A stretch of DNA of 64,000 nucleotides from Rhodobacterales bacterium HKCCE4037 (GCA_015689645.1 WVSM01000004.1:186001-250000); one strand, 5' to 3'; shown: positions 45,794-54,974, counted from the first letter of the stretch. Program-made: numbers and translations. The notes: generated by a model not told the origin, from the sequence alone.

Positions 45794-46347
45794 TTCGTCT
45801 CCTTCCGGCGGCCAAGCGTCAGGGCGCCGCTCGTCTTGTCGATCAACCCGGCGATCTTGCTGCCAAGCGTCATCAGCTTGACCAGCCGCTCGGTCTCCAG
45901 CTTCTCCATGTCGTTGTAGAACCCGGTCATCAGCTCGATCATCTCGCGCAATTCGGCGATGCGGGCCTCGGCGTAATCGTCACCGGCGCGGCCCGACATC
46001 TCCAGCTCGCGCAACTTGGTCAGCGTCGGGTCGATCTCGCGCTTCTTGCGCTCCGCGATCAGGATGCGGGTGATTTCCCACATGTCCTCGGGCGTGGTGA
46101 AGTATTCGCGCCGGTCGCCGGGCACGTGGCGCAGCCGCACGAGGTTCCACGACTGAAGCTCCTTCAGCCCCATCGAGGTGTTGGACCGGCTGATGCCGAG
46201 CCCCTCGGTGATCTGGTCGGCATTCAGCGGCTCGGCGGACAGGAACAGCAGGGCATAGATCTGCCCCACCGTCCGGTTGATGCCCCAGCGGCTGCCCATT
46301 TCCCCAAAATGCAGGACAAACTCCTGCTGGAGGGGTGCAAGTTTCAT
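45790..46347 (-). CDS. GbsR/MarR-type transcriptional regulator of cydAB
   Basis: 185 residues. The winged HTH is in VGQIYALLFLSAEPLNADQI with ITEGLGISRSNTSMGLKELQSWNLV, as in GbsR-like regulators, followed by a helical C-terminal half with ELREMIELMTGFYND. It is the first gene of an operon with cydA and cydB and has a palindrome in its own promoter, so it probably controls the oxidase and itself. The signal sensed is unknown; no Cys cluster is present. Confidence 0.88.
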   Translation of the reverse strand: MKLAPLQQEFVLHFGEMGSRWGINRTVGQIYALLFLSAEPLNADQITEGLGISRSNTSMGLKELQSWNLVRLRHVPGDRREYFTTPEDMWEITRILIAERKKREIDPTLTKLRELEMSGRAGDDYAEARIAELREMIELMTGFYNDMEKLETERLVKLMTLGSKIAGLIDKTSGALTLGRRKETK

Positions 46348-46370
46348 GCGTATGTTCCTGTTCGCGCAGA

Positions 46371-46421
46371 AATTTCAGTAATTTCTGAAATTCATATAAC
46401 GCGACAGGCTCGGAAGGCCAA
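46371..46421 (-). promoter_or_regulatory. Promoter with overlapping palindrome before the regulator-cydAB operon
   Basis: On the minus strand TTGGCC (46416-46421) and TATATG (46393-46398) are 17 bases apart. Directly downstream lies AATTTCAG-N6-CTGAAATT (46371-46392), an eight-base inverted repeat that would cover the transcription start. Fits repression by the encoded GbsR-type protein. Confidence 0.65.
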
Positions 46422-46450
46422 GATTGCAGGGTGCGACACGTTGTGCAGGC

Positions 46451-47158
46451 TTACCCGTCGACGCGGACGCCCGGAATATCGACCGTCCCGAAGACCCGGC
46501 CCGAAGGCGATCCGGTGGGCGAGCCGCCCGGCGGCTCCTCGCTGACACCAAGGGTCAGCACGCCCGAGACGCGCCGGATATTCTCCGGCATCGGCAGGCG
46601 CACGGAATTGCCGTCCGGCCAAAGGCCCACGGATTCCGCCGGTTCGCCCGGCCCATGCGCCCAGACCTGGAGGATGCGGCCCTCCGGCGCGGCGCCTTCG
46701 GTCAGGGTCATCAGAACCTCGTCGCGGTCGGTGTCGACCACCGCCACCACGCGGAAATCGCCCTCGGCCGACACGATCTCGGCCGAATACAGCGGCCCGT
46801 CGTCGGTCGGTACCGGGTCGGGCAGAGAGACAGGGAAGATCAACACCGCGACCAGTGCCAGAACGGCCAGAACCGCCGCTCCACGCCACAGCGCCAGCCG
46901 TTGCCAGATGCCGGCATGCTGCGTACCGGGCAGGATCCGCGCGATCAGCTCCCGCTTCACCGCGGGCGACGGCTGCACGGGCTCCAGCGTCTCGCCCAGG
47001 TCCGCCAGCCGCATCTCCCAGGCCGTCACCTGCCGCGCGAAGGCCGGATCGTCGCGCAGCATCGCGCGCGCGGCCTCGATCTGGTCGTCCGAGATCAGCC
47101 CCAGCGCATATTCGGCGGCCAGCAGGTCGTTGTCTTTTTCGTCGGGCATATCGGTCAT
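46451..47158 (-). CDS. Anti-sigma factor, RskA/ChrR-like with one membrane helix
   Basis: 235 residues. A cytosolic N-terminal anti-sigma domain (DLLAAEYALGLISDDQIEAA) is followed by one membrane helix at about 92-112 (AAVLAVLALVAVLIFPVSL) and a periplasmic RskA-type domain (GRILQVWAHGPGEPAESVGL). Starts by ATGA overlap with the sigma gene at 47158. It should hold the sigma factor inactive at the membrane until a periplasmic signal releases it. Confidence 0.9.
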   Translation of the reverse strand: MTDMPDEKDNDLLAAEYALGLISDDQIEAARAMLRDDPAFARQVTAWEMRLADLGETLEPVQPSPAVKRELIARILPGTQHAGIWQRLALWRGAAVLAVLALVAVLIFPVSLPDPVPTDDGPLYSAEIVSAEGDFRVVAVVDTDRDEVLMTLTEGAAPEGRILQVWAHGPGEPAESVGLWPDGNSVRLPMPENIRRVSGVLTLGVSEEPPGGSPTGSPSGRVFGTVDIPGVRVDG

Positions 47159-47733
47159 CGTGACATGCACTCCCTGAGTGCGATCAACCCCCGGCGCAGC
47201 CAGGTCCGCATCGTGTTCAGCGGCACGTCGAATTGCTCGGCGAGGTCCTTGTAGGTCTTTCCGTCCAGGTACGCACCCCGGATGGCCGCACCGCGATCCT
47301 CTTCCAGCTCATCGAGGCAGGCCATGACCCGCCGCGCCTCGGACCCCGCTATCGCCGATTGCTCGGGCGTGGCGGTGTCGGCGGCGATGCGCTCGGAATG
47401 GGTGTCCAGCGGCTCGGTGCGTCTGCGCGCGCGCAGCCGGTCGATTGCCGTGTTCCGCGCGATGGTGATCAGCCACGTCATCGGCGAATGCCCGGTCACC
47501 GCGTAGCGGTCGGCATTGTTCCAGATTTTGACGTAGGCGTCCTGCATGGCATCCTCTGCGCTCGATCGGTTCTTCAAGACACGCAGGCACACCGCCAGAA
47601 GTTTCGCCGAGGTTGCATCATAGAGGCCGATGAAGGCGTCACGGTCCCCAAGTCCGGCCCGCGCCAGCAAATCTTCCAGTTCTTCGTGCGACGACATTAT
47701 GTCTATCGGCTCCCCGTTCGGCTTGGCTTCCAT
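47155..47733 (-). CDS. ECF-type RNA polymerase sigma factor
   Basis: 192 residues from 47733 (180 from 47697). Sigma2 region LRVLKNRSSAEDAMQDAYVKIW and sigma4 HTH GKTYKDLAEQFDVPLNTMRTWLRRG. Partner anti-sigma gene follows, coupled. The start is uncertain: 47697 has GGGGAG but 13 bases away. Divergent from a DUF4394 secreted protein gene, which may be a target; I could not pick a convincing ECF promoter in the gap. Confidence 0.92.
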   Translation of the reverse strand: MEAKPNGEPIDIMSSHEELEDLLARAGLGDRDAFIGLYDATSAKLLAVCLRVLKNRSSAEDAMQDAYVKIWNNADRYAVTGHSPMTWLITIARNTAIDRLRARRRTEPLDTHSERIAADTATPEQSAIAGSEARRVMACLDELEEDRGAAIRGAYLDGKTYKDLAEQFDVPLNTMRTWLRRGLIALRECMSR

Positions 47734-47975
47734 GGGTAACCGATAAAGTGCCCGCAACAAACCCCAATGCGTATCCCGACGTTTGCGCATCAGCGCGCGC
47801 GGGCAGGCGCGTGCGCGCGGGACAGGTGAACGCCAGTGATAGCGCCACCCTGACGCTACGTAAGCCACAGAAACCCCACTTTTTTCTCGGTCCCCTGAAA
47901 CTCTCGGACGGCTCGTTCGTGGATTTGGGCATAACCCGGTCACGCCGACCGGGACGTCAACTCGGAGGACTAAGA

Positions 47976-48830
47976 ATGTTCTATCGTACCACTGCACTCG
48001 CAACCGTCGCAGCCCTGACCGCGTCCATGGCGCATGCCGACGCACACGCAGGCCTGTCCGGCTACGCGCTCGCCAACGGCGGCTCCACGCTTGTCGTGAT
48101 GGCCGACCTGTCGAACCCCTCGGCAGTCAGCACCTATGACCTCGAAATGCCGATCGCCGGCCTCGCGACGCGCCCCGTCACCGGTGAGCTCTATGGCATC
48201 TCCGACGGCATGGTTGTCACCATCAACCCGATGAGCGGCGAAATCACCGACACCGGCGCGACCTTCGCCGACGACGCGATGCTCGGCGCCGACGCCATGG
48301 TCGCCTTCGATTTCAACAATGCCATCGACGCCGTGCGCGCCGTGTCGTCCGAGGGCACCAACCTCGTCTATTTCCCCGAAGGCTTCGGCGACAATGACGA
48401 GCGCGCCAATTCGGTCCTGCGCTTCACCGATGCCTTCTACGTCGATGGCGACGCGAACGTCGGCACCACGCCGATGATCTTCGCGAACGCCTATACCAAC
48501 GCCATCGTGGGCTCGACCGCCGAAAGCACGTTCCAATACGCGCTCGACGCCGAGACCGACTCGCTCGTTGCACTGGCCAACAACGCGGGTGAGCTGACCA
48601 CCATCGCTGCCGTCACCGTCGAGGGCGAGCCGATCGACCTCTCCGGCATGGGCGGCTTCGACATCTTCTCGCCCGAGGAAGGCACCGATCAGGCCTATGC
48701 CATCCTCCAGGCCGAAGGCGTCGACGATGCCGGCCTGTTCTCGATCGACCTCGAAACCGGCGCCGCAACCCCGATCACGGGTCTCGGCATGGGCGGCTTC
48801 ACGGGCTTTGCGGTCGGCGCCGCAATGTAA
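47976..48830 (+). CDS. DUF4394 secreted protein
   Basis: 284 residues, signal peptide FYRTTALATVAALTASMAHA. The mature part GLSGYALANGGSTLVVMADL, then LATRPVTGELYGISDGMVV is the DUF4394 beta-propeller-like pattern. GGAGG is seven bases before the ATG. Sits opposite the ECF sigma/anti-sigma pair, an association I regard as functional but have not proven. No enzymatic role is known. Confidence 0.88.
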   Translation: MFYRTTALATVAALTASMAHADAHAGLSGYALANGGSTLVVMADLSNPSAVSTYDLEMPIAGLATRPVTGELYGISDGMVVTINPMSGEITDTGATFADDAMLGADAMVAFDFNNAIDAVRAVSSEGTNLVYFPEGFGDNDERANSVLRFTDAFYVDGDANVGTTPMIFANAYTNAIVGSTAESTFQYALDAETDSLVALANNAGELTTIAAVTVEGEPIDLSGMGGFDIFSPEEGTDQAYAILQAEGVDDAGLFSIDLETGAATPITGLGMGGFTGFAVGAAM

Positions 48831-48844
48831 GCGCCAAACACGGA

Positions 48845-48874
48845 TACCTGTCGGCTCAAGACGGCCGGCAGGTA
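48845..48874 (+). terminator. Hairpin after the DUF4394 gene
   Basis: TACCTGTCGGC pairs with GCCGGCAGGTA (one G-T pair) 15 bases after the stop codon; no T-run follows, so termination strength is uncertain. Confidence 0.45.
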
Positions 48875-48913
48875 GACCCGAGTAACCAGTAACACTCCCC
48901 CGAGTGTAAGCGT

Positions 48914-48945
48914 AAAAAGGCCCCGCATTCCCAGAATGCGGGGCC
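48914..48945 (-). terminator. Rho-independent terminator of the phoX unit
   Basis: Minus strand: a 12-base stem of GGCCCCGCATTC and GAATGCGGGGCC (three-base loop) followed by TTTTT (48914-48918). Confidence 0.9.
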
Positions 48946-49073
48946 AGTCAATTCGGGGTCCGGGCGATGGGACAGAGGGGACTGGGTCGCCCGGGCCGCT
49001 CAATGAAGCGCCCCGTCGGACGCTCCAATCCCGTCGAAGCTTCGCGCGCCCGGGAACCGGGCCACGCGCGGGG

Positions 49074-51083
49074 TCAGACCGCGATCGGTCCGCCCCCCTG
49101 CTTCGTCACCACCACGACCGACGGACGCGGCGGCATGTTCTCGGCGAAGTCCGGCCAGCGCGTCGCCGGGTCCTCGAAGGTCGATTCCCGCTCGAAGCCC
49201 ACGTAATCGCCGGTGCCGTCCGTGCCCGGATGCTGCACCGCAAGGAACAGCGTCTCGTCGTTGTCGGCGAAATACGGCCCGCACAGCTCGCCCCCCACCG
49301 GGCAGCGGAAGAACAGCCGCGAAGTGCCGCGCAACTCGCCCTCGGTCTCCAGCGCGTAAAGCCCATCGGACTTGCCGGTCTGGCCCCAGCCGGTGCCCTG
49401 GTCGGTCGAGATCCACAGACGCCCCGCCGCATCGACGGCAGCATTATCAGGCGAGGCGAACCAGCCGTTCTCGGTGGTGGCCGGGTTCCAGACCGCGCCC
49501 ACCTCCTCGATCGTCGGGTCGCCGCATTGCACGAGGATATCCCACTCGCCCGTCAGCGCCGCGTGGTCGCCACCGGCTTCGTTCATCTGCAGGATGTGGC
49601 CGAAGTTGCTCTCGGGGCGCGGGTTCACCGCGTTGACCTCCTGACGGCGCGAGTTGTTGGTCAGCATCACGAACACCGCCCCGTCATCGCGCGGCTGGAT
49701 GTCCTCGGGCCGGTCCATCGGGGTCGCTTCCAGCAGGTCGGCGGCCAGGCGCGTGTCGATCATCACGTCGCCCTGGTCGTTGAAGCCGTTCTCGGCGGTC
49801 AGCGGGCCTTCGCCATGGATCAGCGGCAGCCATTCGTAGGTGCCGTCGTCATTGTAGCGCGCCACGTAAAGCGTGCCTTCCGACAGCAGCTGCATGTTGG
49901 CGGCGCGGTCGTCGCTCACCGTCCCAGCGGACACGAACTTGTAGACATAGTCGAACCGGTTGTCGTCGCCGGAATAGACCACGATCTGCCCGCTCGGCGC
50001 GATGATGCTTTCCGCACCCTCGTGACGGAAGCGGCCGAGCGCGGTGTGCTTGACCGGCGTCGACGTCGGGTCGAGCGGGTCGACCTCCACGATCCAGCCG
50101 AAGCGGTTGGGCTCGTTCGGCTCCGCGTCGATGTTGAACCGTGCGTGATGCTGGCCCCAGTTGTACCACAGGCCGGGCGTGCCGTAGCGCGCCATCGACA
50201 CCGCCTCGGGCTGCGCCGAAAGGTCCGGGTTGCCATCGGCATCGAGCGTATCGGTCCAGAAGTAGCCGTGGAAGTTTTCCTCGGCCATCAGGTAGGTGCC
50301 CCACGGCGTGATCCCGCCCGCGCAATTGTTGAGCGTGCCAAGCACATTCATCCCTTCGGGGTCTGCGCCGGTCTGCATCCGGGCGTGACCGGCGGCCGGG
50401 CCGGAGAATGTCATCTCGGTATCGGCATGGATGCGGCGGTTGTACTGGCTGCCCAGAACCACTTCCCACACGCCGTCGCCGTTCTTGGCGATCTCGAAGA
50501 CCGACCCGCCATGCGCGGCCATCTCGATGGCGACAAGCTCGGGCGTCATGCCTTCGAAATTCACCGCGTCCTGGCGGCCGATGCCGGGGAACATGACTTC
50601 TTCGTTGGTGTATTCGTGGTTCACGCAGAGGATGCCGCGTCCCGGCTCAAGCTCCACGAAACCGACGTAGTCGTTGTTGTAGCCGAACCGCTGCAACTGG
50701 CCCTCGGCGGTCTGGTTCATCGGGTCGAACTCGCCCACGCCCTCGAAGATCGGGTCGCCCCAGCGGATCAGGATATTGGCGTCGTAGCCATCGGCGATGT
50801 GGTGGGTCTCGTCATTGCCCCAGGGCAGCTCGTCGAACACGTAGCGCCCGCCATGGGCGTCGGCCTGCGCGCGCCCGGTGCTCAGCGCCGTGGTGCCGAA
50901 GAGCGTCGTCGTCGCGGTCACGGCCAGCGCCCCGCGCATCACGTCGCGGCGGCCAAAACGGCGGTTGATGACATCGCCGATGGTGTTGCCGAGGTTCGGG
51001 TTCGTCGGAATGTCGTCGAAGGCCTCGAAGGCTTCAGCCTTGTTGCCATGCTCCGGGCTGGCAATGATCTCTTTGCGGTTCAT
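49074..51083 (-). CDS. phoX: PhoX family alkaline phosphatase, Tat-exported
   Basis: 669 residues. The Tat motif RRDVM is at 45-49 followed by a mild hydrophobic stretch ending GRAQADAHG, so it is exported folded. VELEPGRGILCVNHEYTNEE, NNCAGGITPWGTYLMAEEN and SPDNAAVDAAGRLWISTDQG are PhoX core segments that bind iron and calcium. Releases phosphate from organic esters in the periplasm. The start at 51083 has AGGGAG upstream. No clear Pho box found upstream, though an inverted AGTGTAA pair lies there. Confidence 0.92.
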   Translation of the reverse strand: MNRKEIIASPEHGNKAEAFEAFDDIPTNPNLGNTIGDVINRRFGRRDVMRGALAVTATTTLFGTTALSTGRAQADAHGGRYVFDELPWGNDETHHIADGYDANILIRWGDPIFEGVGEFDPMNQTAEGQLQRFGYNNDYVGFVELEPGRGILCVNHEYTNEEVMFPGIGRQDAVNFEGMTPELVAIEMAAHGGSVFEIAKNGDGVWEVVLGSQYNRRIHADTEMTFSGPAAGHARMQTGADPEGMNVLGTLNNCAGGITPWGTYLMAEENFHGYFWTDTLDADGNPDLSAQPEAVSMARYGTPGLWYNWGQHHARFNIDAEPNEPNRFGWIVEVDPLDPTSTPVKHTALGRFRHEGAESIIAPSGQIVVYSGDDNRFDYVYKFVSAGTVSDDRAANMQLLSEGTLYVARYNDDGTYEWLPLIHGEGPLTAENGFNDQGDVMIDTRLAADLLEATPMDRPEDIQPRDDGAVFVMLTNNSRRQEVNAVNPRPESNFGHILQMNEAGGDHAALTGEWDILVQCGDPTIEEVGAVWNPATTENGWFASPDNAAVDAAGRLWISTDQGTGWGQTGKSDGLYALETEGELRGTSRLFFRCPVGGELCGPYFADNDETLFLAVQHPGTDGTGDYVGFERESTFEDPATRWPDFAENMPPRPSVVVVTKQGGGPIAV

Positions 51084-51468
51084 CTGGGTCTCCCTGGACA
51101 GAACAAACAGGCGCCAGGGCTGTCCCGCCCGGGGTGCCTGTCTCAATGCGTGTGAGACCAATTGCCTGTCCCAGTGTAACAGGGAGATGGCGGTTCCATT
51201 ACACTTGCGAGTTATCCACAGGAAAGGGAGCGAGTGTGGCCTGCTGGAATGGGAAAAAACGCCCTTCACCCACTTCCCCGGATCGCCTGCGATCCGGTTC
51301 GCACCCGACCCCGCCCCCCAGGGCGGGTGCGAAACTCCGACCTCGCAAGAAGCTGCGATGTTTGGATAGTTGGACATGCCTCGCCAAATGGACAGCCGCC
51401 CTCGGGGTCGGGTGCGATCCTGCTGTTGCGAGATATATTCATTGAACCGAAGTCAGACTTCCGCCTAA
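51084..51468. other. 385-base intergenic region with inverted repeats and a DnaA box
   Basis: No gene. It holds an inverted pair AGTGTAA/TTACACT (51173-51179 and 51199-51205) upstream of phoX, a perfect DnaA box TTATCCACA (51212-51220), a hairpin TTCGCACCCG/CGGGTGCGAA (51298-51307 with 51324-51333), and a further CGCACCCGACCCC (51300-51312) matched in inverse by GGGGTCGGGTGCG (51404-51416). Confidence 0.5.
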
Positions 51469-52311
51469 CTAGTCCGCCTCCCACCGAAACGCATCCCCGT
51501 CCGCACGCACCCGCCCGGTGGAGGGCAGTTGGAAATGCGTGCCCAACACGCGCGCCCCGCTCTCCGACACGGTCTCCAGCAGAAATCGCCGTGCCCGCAC
51601 GGCGGCCTCCTTGTCGGCGTCGTAGACGAACTGCCATTCCGGGTAGGCGCATTGCGGCGTGCAGTGGATCGCGTCGCCGGTAATCACCGCCTCCGCCCCG
51701 CCCGACCGGATGCGGACCGAGACATGGCCCGGCGTATGCCCCGGCGTCGGGATCAGGCTGATCGCGTCGCCAATCGTGAAATCGCTGCCGACCTCCTCGG
51801 CCTGCCCCGCCTCGATCACCGGCAACAGGCTTTCTCGGTATTGGTCCGGCCCGATCTCTTCCATGAACGGCAGGTCCGCGGCGGGCATCAGGTAACGCGC
51901 CTTCGGGAATGTCGGAACCCAGCGCCCGTCCACCAGCCGCGTGTTCCAGCCCACGTGGTCGGTGTGCAGATGGGTGCACATCACGTAGTCGACCTCCTCC
52001 GGTGCGGTGCCCGAGGCGGCCAACGCCGCCATGAACCGCCCGCTGTCGCGCATGTGCCAGTCGCTGAACCGGTTGGTCTTGTCATTGCCGACGCAGGCAT
52101 CGACCAGCACCACGTGGCTCCCCGTCTTCAGCAGGAACCCCTGCACCGGCAGCACGAGGCGGCCCGCCGCGTCCACCTGCCCCGGCACCATCTCGTTCAT
52201 GATCCGCACCACGTCCGGCCCGGCATTGGGGAACAGCGCCTCCGCCTCCCGGAACGGGCCGTTCATTTCGAGTATTCGCCAGACCTCGACCTCACCGATC
52301 CTGCACAGCAT
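51469..52311 (-). CDS. MBL-fold metallo-hydrolase
   Basis: 280 residues. The zinc motif THLHTDHVGW (H114, H116, D118, H119) is complete, with TPGHTPGHVS and ITGDAIH later. Lactonase / quorum-quenching-like and other MBL hydrolases share this layout; the substrate is unknown. GGAGG seven bases before the ATG at 52311 decides the start over a longer frame to 52341. Confidence 0.87.
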   Translation of the reverse strand: MLCRIGEVEVWRILEMNGPFREAEALFPNAGPDVVRIMNEMVPGQVDAAGRLVLPVQGFLLKTGSHVVLVDACVGNDKTNRFSDWHMRDSGRFMAALAASGTAPEEVDYVMCTHLHTDHVGWNTRLVDGRWVPTFPKARYLMPAADLPFMEEIGPDQYRESLLPVIEAGQAEEVGSDFTIGDAISLIPTPGHTPGHVSVRIRSGGAEAVITGDAIHCTPQCAYPEWQFVYDADKEAAVRARRFLLETVSESGARVLGTHFQLPSTGRVRADGDAFRWEAD

Positions 52312-52404
52312 GCGCACACCTCCGTTGCCGCTCCGCCCCACCTTATCGACGCGTTGCGCATTCGTCCCGTGACTTCCACCTGAACCGGGCGCAGGATCGC
52401 GCCC

Positions 52405-52956
52405 ATGGAGTTGTTCGACGGAGAAGATGGGCTGTTCAAGGCCGCGATCGAGGGGTGCCGCACCTACGGGGAATACGGCCTCGGCGCCTCCACCCTCTGG
52501 GTCGATGCCAACACCGACGCCACGATCATCGGGGTCGAGACGGACCCGGCGTGGCTAGACCGGACACGCGCCGCCCTGACCCGGCCCACGGCGCACGACC
52601 TGCGCCATATCGATGTCGGCCCGGTCGCCAAGTGGGGCAAACCGCGCAGCTATCGCAAACGCCGCAATTTCCTGTCCTATGTCGAGGGGCCATGGTCCGG
52701 CCTCGCCAAGCCCGAGGTGGTGTTGATCGACGGCCGCTTCCGGGTTGCCTGTTTCCTCACCTCCCTGCGCGAGGCGACACCGGGCACCGCGATCATTTTC
52801 GACGATTACGTCAAGCGGAAGACCTATCACCTGGTCGAGGAGTTTCTCCGCCCCGAAGCCGTGAATGCGCGGCAGGCCGTCTTCATCGTGCCCAAGACCC
52901 GCGACAAACGCGCCATCGAAGGGCTGCGCAACCAGTTTCTGATGGTGATGGAATGA
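52405..52956 (+). CDS. Hypothetical protein, possible SAM-dependent methyltransferase-like fold
   Basis: 183 residues. GEYGLGASTLW resembles a degraded methyltransferase motif I, TIIGVETDPAWLDR a motif with an acidic strand end, and KPEVVLIDGRFRVACFL a motif IV-like strand. No confident family. Similar proteins are annotated only as hypothetical in related bacteria, as far as I know. Divergent from the MBL gene by 93 bases. Confidence 0.7.
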   Translation: MELFDGEDGLFKAAIEGCRTYGEYGLGASTLWVDANTDATIIGVETDPAWLDRTRAALTRPTAHDLRHIDVGPVAKWGKPRSYRKRRNFLSYVEGPWSGLAKPEVVLIDGRFRVACFLTSLREATPGTAIIFDDYVKRKTYHLVEEFLRPEAVNARQAVFIVPKTRDKRAIEGLRNQFLMVME

Positions 52957-52969
52957 GGGCAGCCTGTGG

Positions 52970-53042
52970 TTAACGAAGTGTAAACGAAATCGTGTTTTCC
53001 CTGTATATTCAATGCCTTGACCCATCCGTGCAACCTTGCACA
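52970..53042. promoter_or_regulatory. Composite intergenic element, copy 3
   Basis: TTAA-CGAAGTG-TAAA (52970-52984), then TATATTCAAT about 19 bases on, then CGTGCAACCTTGCACA (53027-53042), 42 bases after the first part. Lies between the 183-residue protein and rpsA, which converge here. Confidence 0.55.
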
Positions 53043-53049
53043 CAACACG

Positions 53050-53079
53050 AAAAAAGGCCCCGCCGAACCCGGCGGGGCC
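53050..53079 (-). terminator. Rho-independent terminator of rpsA
   Basis: Minus strand: stem GGCCCCGCCG/CGGCGGGGCC with a four-base loop, followed by a run of six T (53050-53055). Confidence 0.92.
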
Positions 53080-53108
53080 TTCCTGTCTGTGCCTTGAGGC
53101 GGTCAGCC

Positions 53109-54788
53109 TTACTTGTCGTCCCGCGACAGGGCCGCGCCAAGGATATCCCCCAGCGATGCACCCGAGTCGGACGAGCCGAACTGCTCGACAGCTTCTTTCT
53201 CTTCCGCGATCTCGCGAGCCTTGATCGACAGACCCAGGCGGCGCGATTTGGCGTCGATGTTGGTGACGCGGACGTCCACCTTGTCGCCGATGCCGAAGCG
53301 TTCCGGGCGCTGCTCCGACCGGTCGCGCGACAGGTCCGAGCGGCGGATGAAGGACTTCATGCCCTCATATTCCACTTCGATCCCGCCATCCTCGATCGCG
53401 GTGACTTCCACCGTGATGACCGAGCCACGCTTCACGCCTTCGATGCTCTCGGCGAACGGATCCCCGTCAACCGCCTTGATCGAGAGGCTGATACGCTCCT
53501 TCTCGGTGTCGACCTCGGTGACAACCGCCTTCACGATATCGCCCTTGCGGTAATCGTTGATGACGTCCTCGCCCCGACCTTCCCAGGTCAGGTCCGAAAG
53601 GTGCACCATGCCGTCGATCTCGCCTTCGAGGCCGATGAACAGGCCGAACTCGGTGATGTTCTTCACCTCGCCCTCGACCTGCGTGCCCTCGGGGTGGGTT
53701 TCAGCGAAGACTTCCCACGGGTTGCGCATGGTCTGCTTGAGGCCAAGCGAAACGCGGCGCTTCACCGTGTCGATCTCCAGCACCATCACTTCGACTTCCT
53801 GCGAGGTCGAAACGATCTTGCCCGGATGCACGTTCTTCTTGGTCCACGACATCTCGGACACGTGCACCAGACCTTCGACACCCGGCTCCAGCTCGACGAA
53901 TGCACCGTAGTCGGTGATGTTCGTCACGCGGCCCGTGTGCACGGACTCGAGCGGGTACTTGCCCTGAACGGCATCCCACGGATCGTCCTGCAGCTGCTTC
54001 ATGCCGAGGGAGATACGGTGGGTGTCCTTGTTGACCTTGATGACCTGCACCTTGACCGTCTCGCCGATGGTCAGCACGTCTTTCGGGTCGTTGACGCGGC
54101 GCCATGCCATGTCGGTGACGTGCAGCAGGCCGTCCACACCGCCGAGGTCGACGAACGCGCCGTACTCGGTGATGTTCTTGACGACACCGTCCACCACGTC
54201 GCCTTCGTTCAGCTTGCCGATGACTTCGGCGCGCTGCTCGGCGCGGGACTCTTCGAGGATCGCACGGCGCGAGACAACGATGTTGCCACGGCGGCGGTCC
54301 ATCTTGAGGATCTGGAACGGCTGCTTGAGGCCCATCAGCGGGCCCGCGTCACGCACGGGGCGCACGTCGACCTGGCTGCCGGGCAGGAACGCCACGGCAC
54401 CGCCGAGGTCGACCGTGAAGCCACCCTTCACGCGGCCGAAGATCGCGCCTTCGACACGCTCTTCCGCGGCATAGGCCTTCTCCAGACGATCCCACGCGGC
54501 TTCGCGGCGGGCCATCTCGTGCGACAGCACGGCTTCGCCACGCGCGTTCTCGACGTTGCGCAGGTAAACCTCGACCTCGTCGCCGACTTCGATCGACGGC
54601 GCTTCACCGGGGTTTGCGAATTCCTTGAGTTCAACACGGCCTTCCATCTTGTAGCCGACGTCGATGATGGCCTGGCCCGCTTCGATCGCGATGACCTTGC
54701 CTTTGACAACCGAGCCCTCTTCGGGCGTGTCAATTTCGAAGCTTTCGTTCAGGAGGGCTTCGAATTCCTCCATGGTTGCATTTGCCAT
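53109..54788 (-). CDS. rpsA: 30S ribosomal protein S1
   Basis: 559 residues with six S1 RNA-binding domains, for example VVKGKVIAIEAGQAIIDVGYKMEG, GAIFGRVKGGFTVDLGGAVAFLPGSQ and VHTGRVTNITDYGAFVELEPGVEGLVHVSEMSW. Brings mRNA to the ribosome. Its promoter is 180-215 bases upstream, leaving a long leader; S1 is known to repress its own mRNA in other bacteria. Last of the aroA-cmk-rpsA run. Confidence 0.97.
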   Translation of the reverse strand: MANATMEEFEALLNESFEIDTPEEGSVVKGKVIAIEAGQAIIDVGYKMEGRVELKEFANPGEAPSIEVGDEVEVYLRNVENARGEAVLSHEMARREAAWDRLEKAYAAEERVEGAIFGRVKGGFTVDLGGAVAFLPGSQVDVRPVRDAGPLMGLKQPFQILKMDRRRGNIVVSRRAILEESRAEQRAEVIGKLNEGDVVDGVVKNITEYGAFVDLGGVDGLLHVTDMAWRRVNDPKDVLTIGETVKVQVIKVNKDTHRISLGMKQLQDDPWDAVQGKYPLESVHTGRVTNITDYGAFVELEPGVEGLVHVSEMSWTKKNVHPGKIVSTSQEVEVMVLEIDTVKRRVSLGLKQTMRNPWEVFAETHPEGTQVEGEVKNITEFGLFIGLEGEIDGMVHLSDLTWEGRGEDVINDYRKGDIVKAVVTEVDTEKERISLSIKAVDGDPFAESIEGVKRGSVITVEVTAIEDGGIEVEYEGMKSFIRRSDLSRDRSEQRPERFGIGDKVDVRVTNIDAKSRRLGLSIKAREIAEEKEAVEQFGSSDSGASLGDILGAALSRDDK

Positions 54789-54974
54789 GTGGCGTCTATG
54801 ATCCTTTGGTTCATGTTTCTGGCCGAGCGGTTGTCTCCGCCGGTCTTCAGTTGGTCGGTTGTGGCGGGGCCGAGAAAACGTCGCACCAAAGGTGCGCCAT
54901 AAACAAAGAGGGCCGGATAGTCCCGACCCTGCTCACTCAATGCCCACGGCTTATCCGCCGAGTTGACCCGCGCG

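Noticed and set aside
48936-51155. A 739-codon frame on the plus strand opposite phoX
   Set aside because: It mirrors phoX on the other strand, is rich in Arg/His/Gly with no domain, and reflects G+C-driven lack of stops. The same holds for long frames opposite ALDH16 (4382-6088), the binding protein (9152-10936) and rpsA (52992-54902).
51173-51205. Pho box before phoX
   Set aside because: The AGTGTAA arms are inverted and 19 bases apart, not direct repeats at 11-base spacing, so they do not fit PhoB sites.
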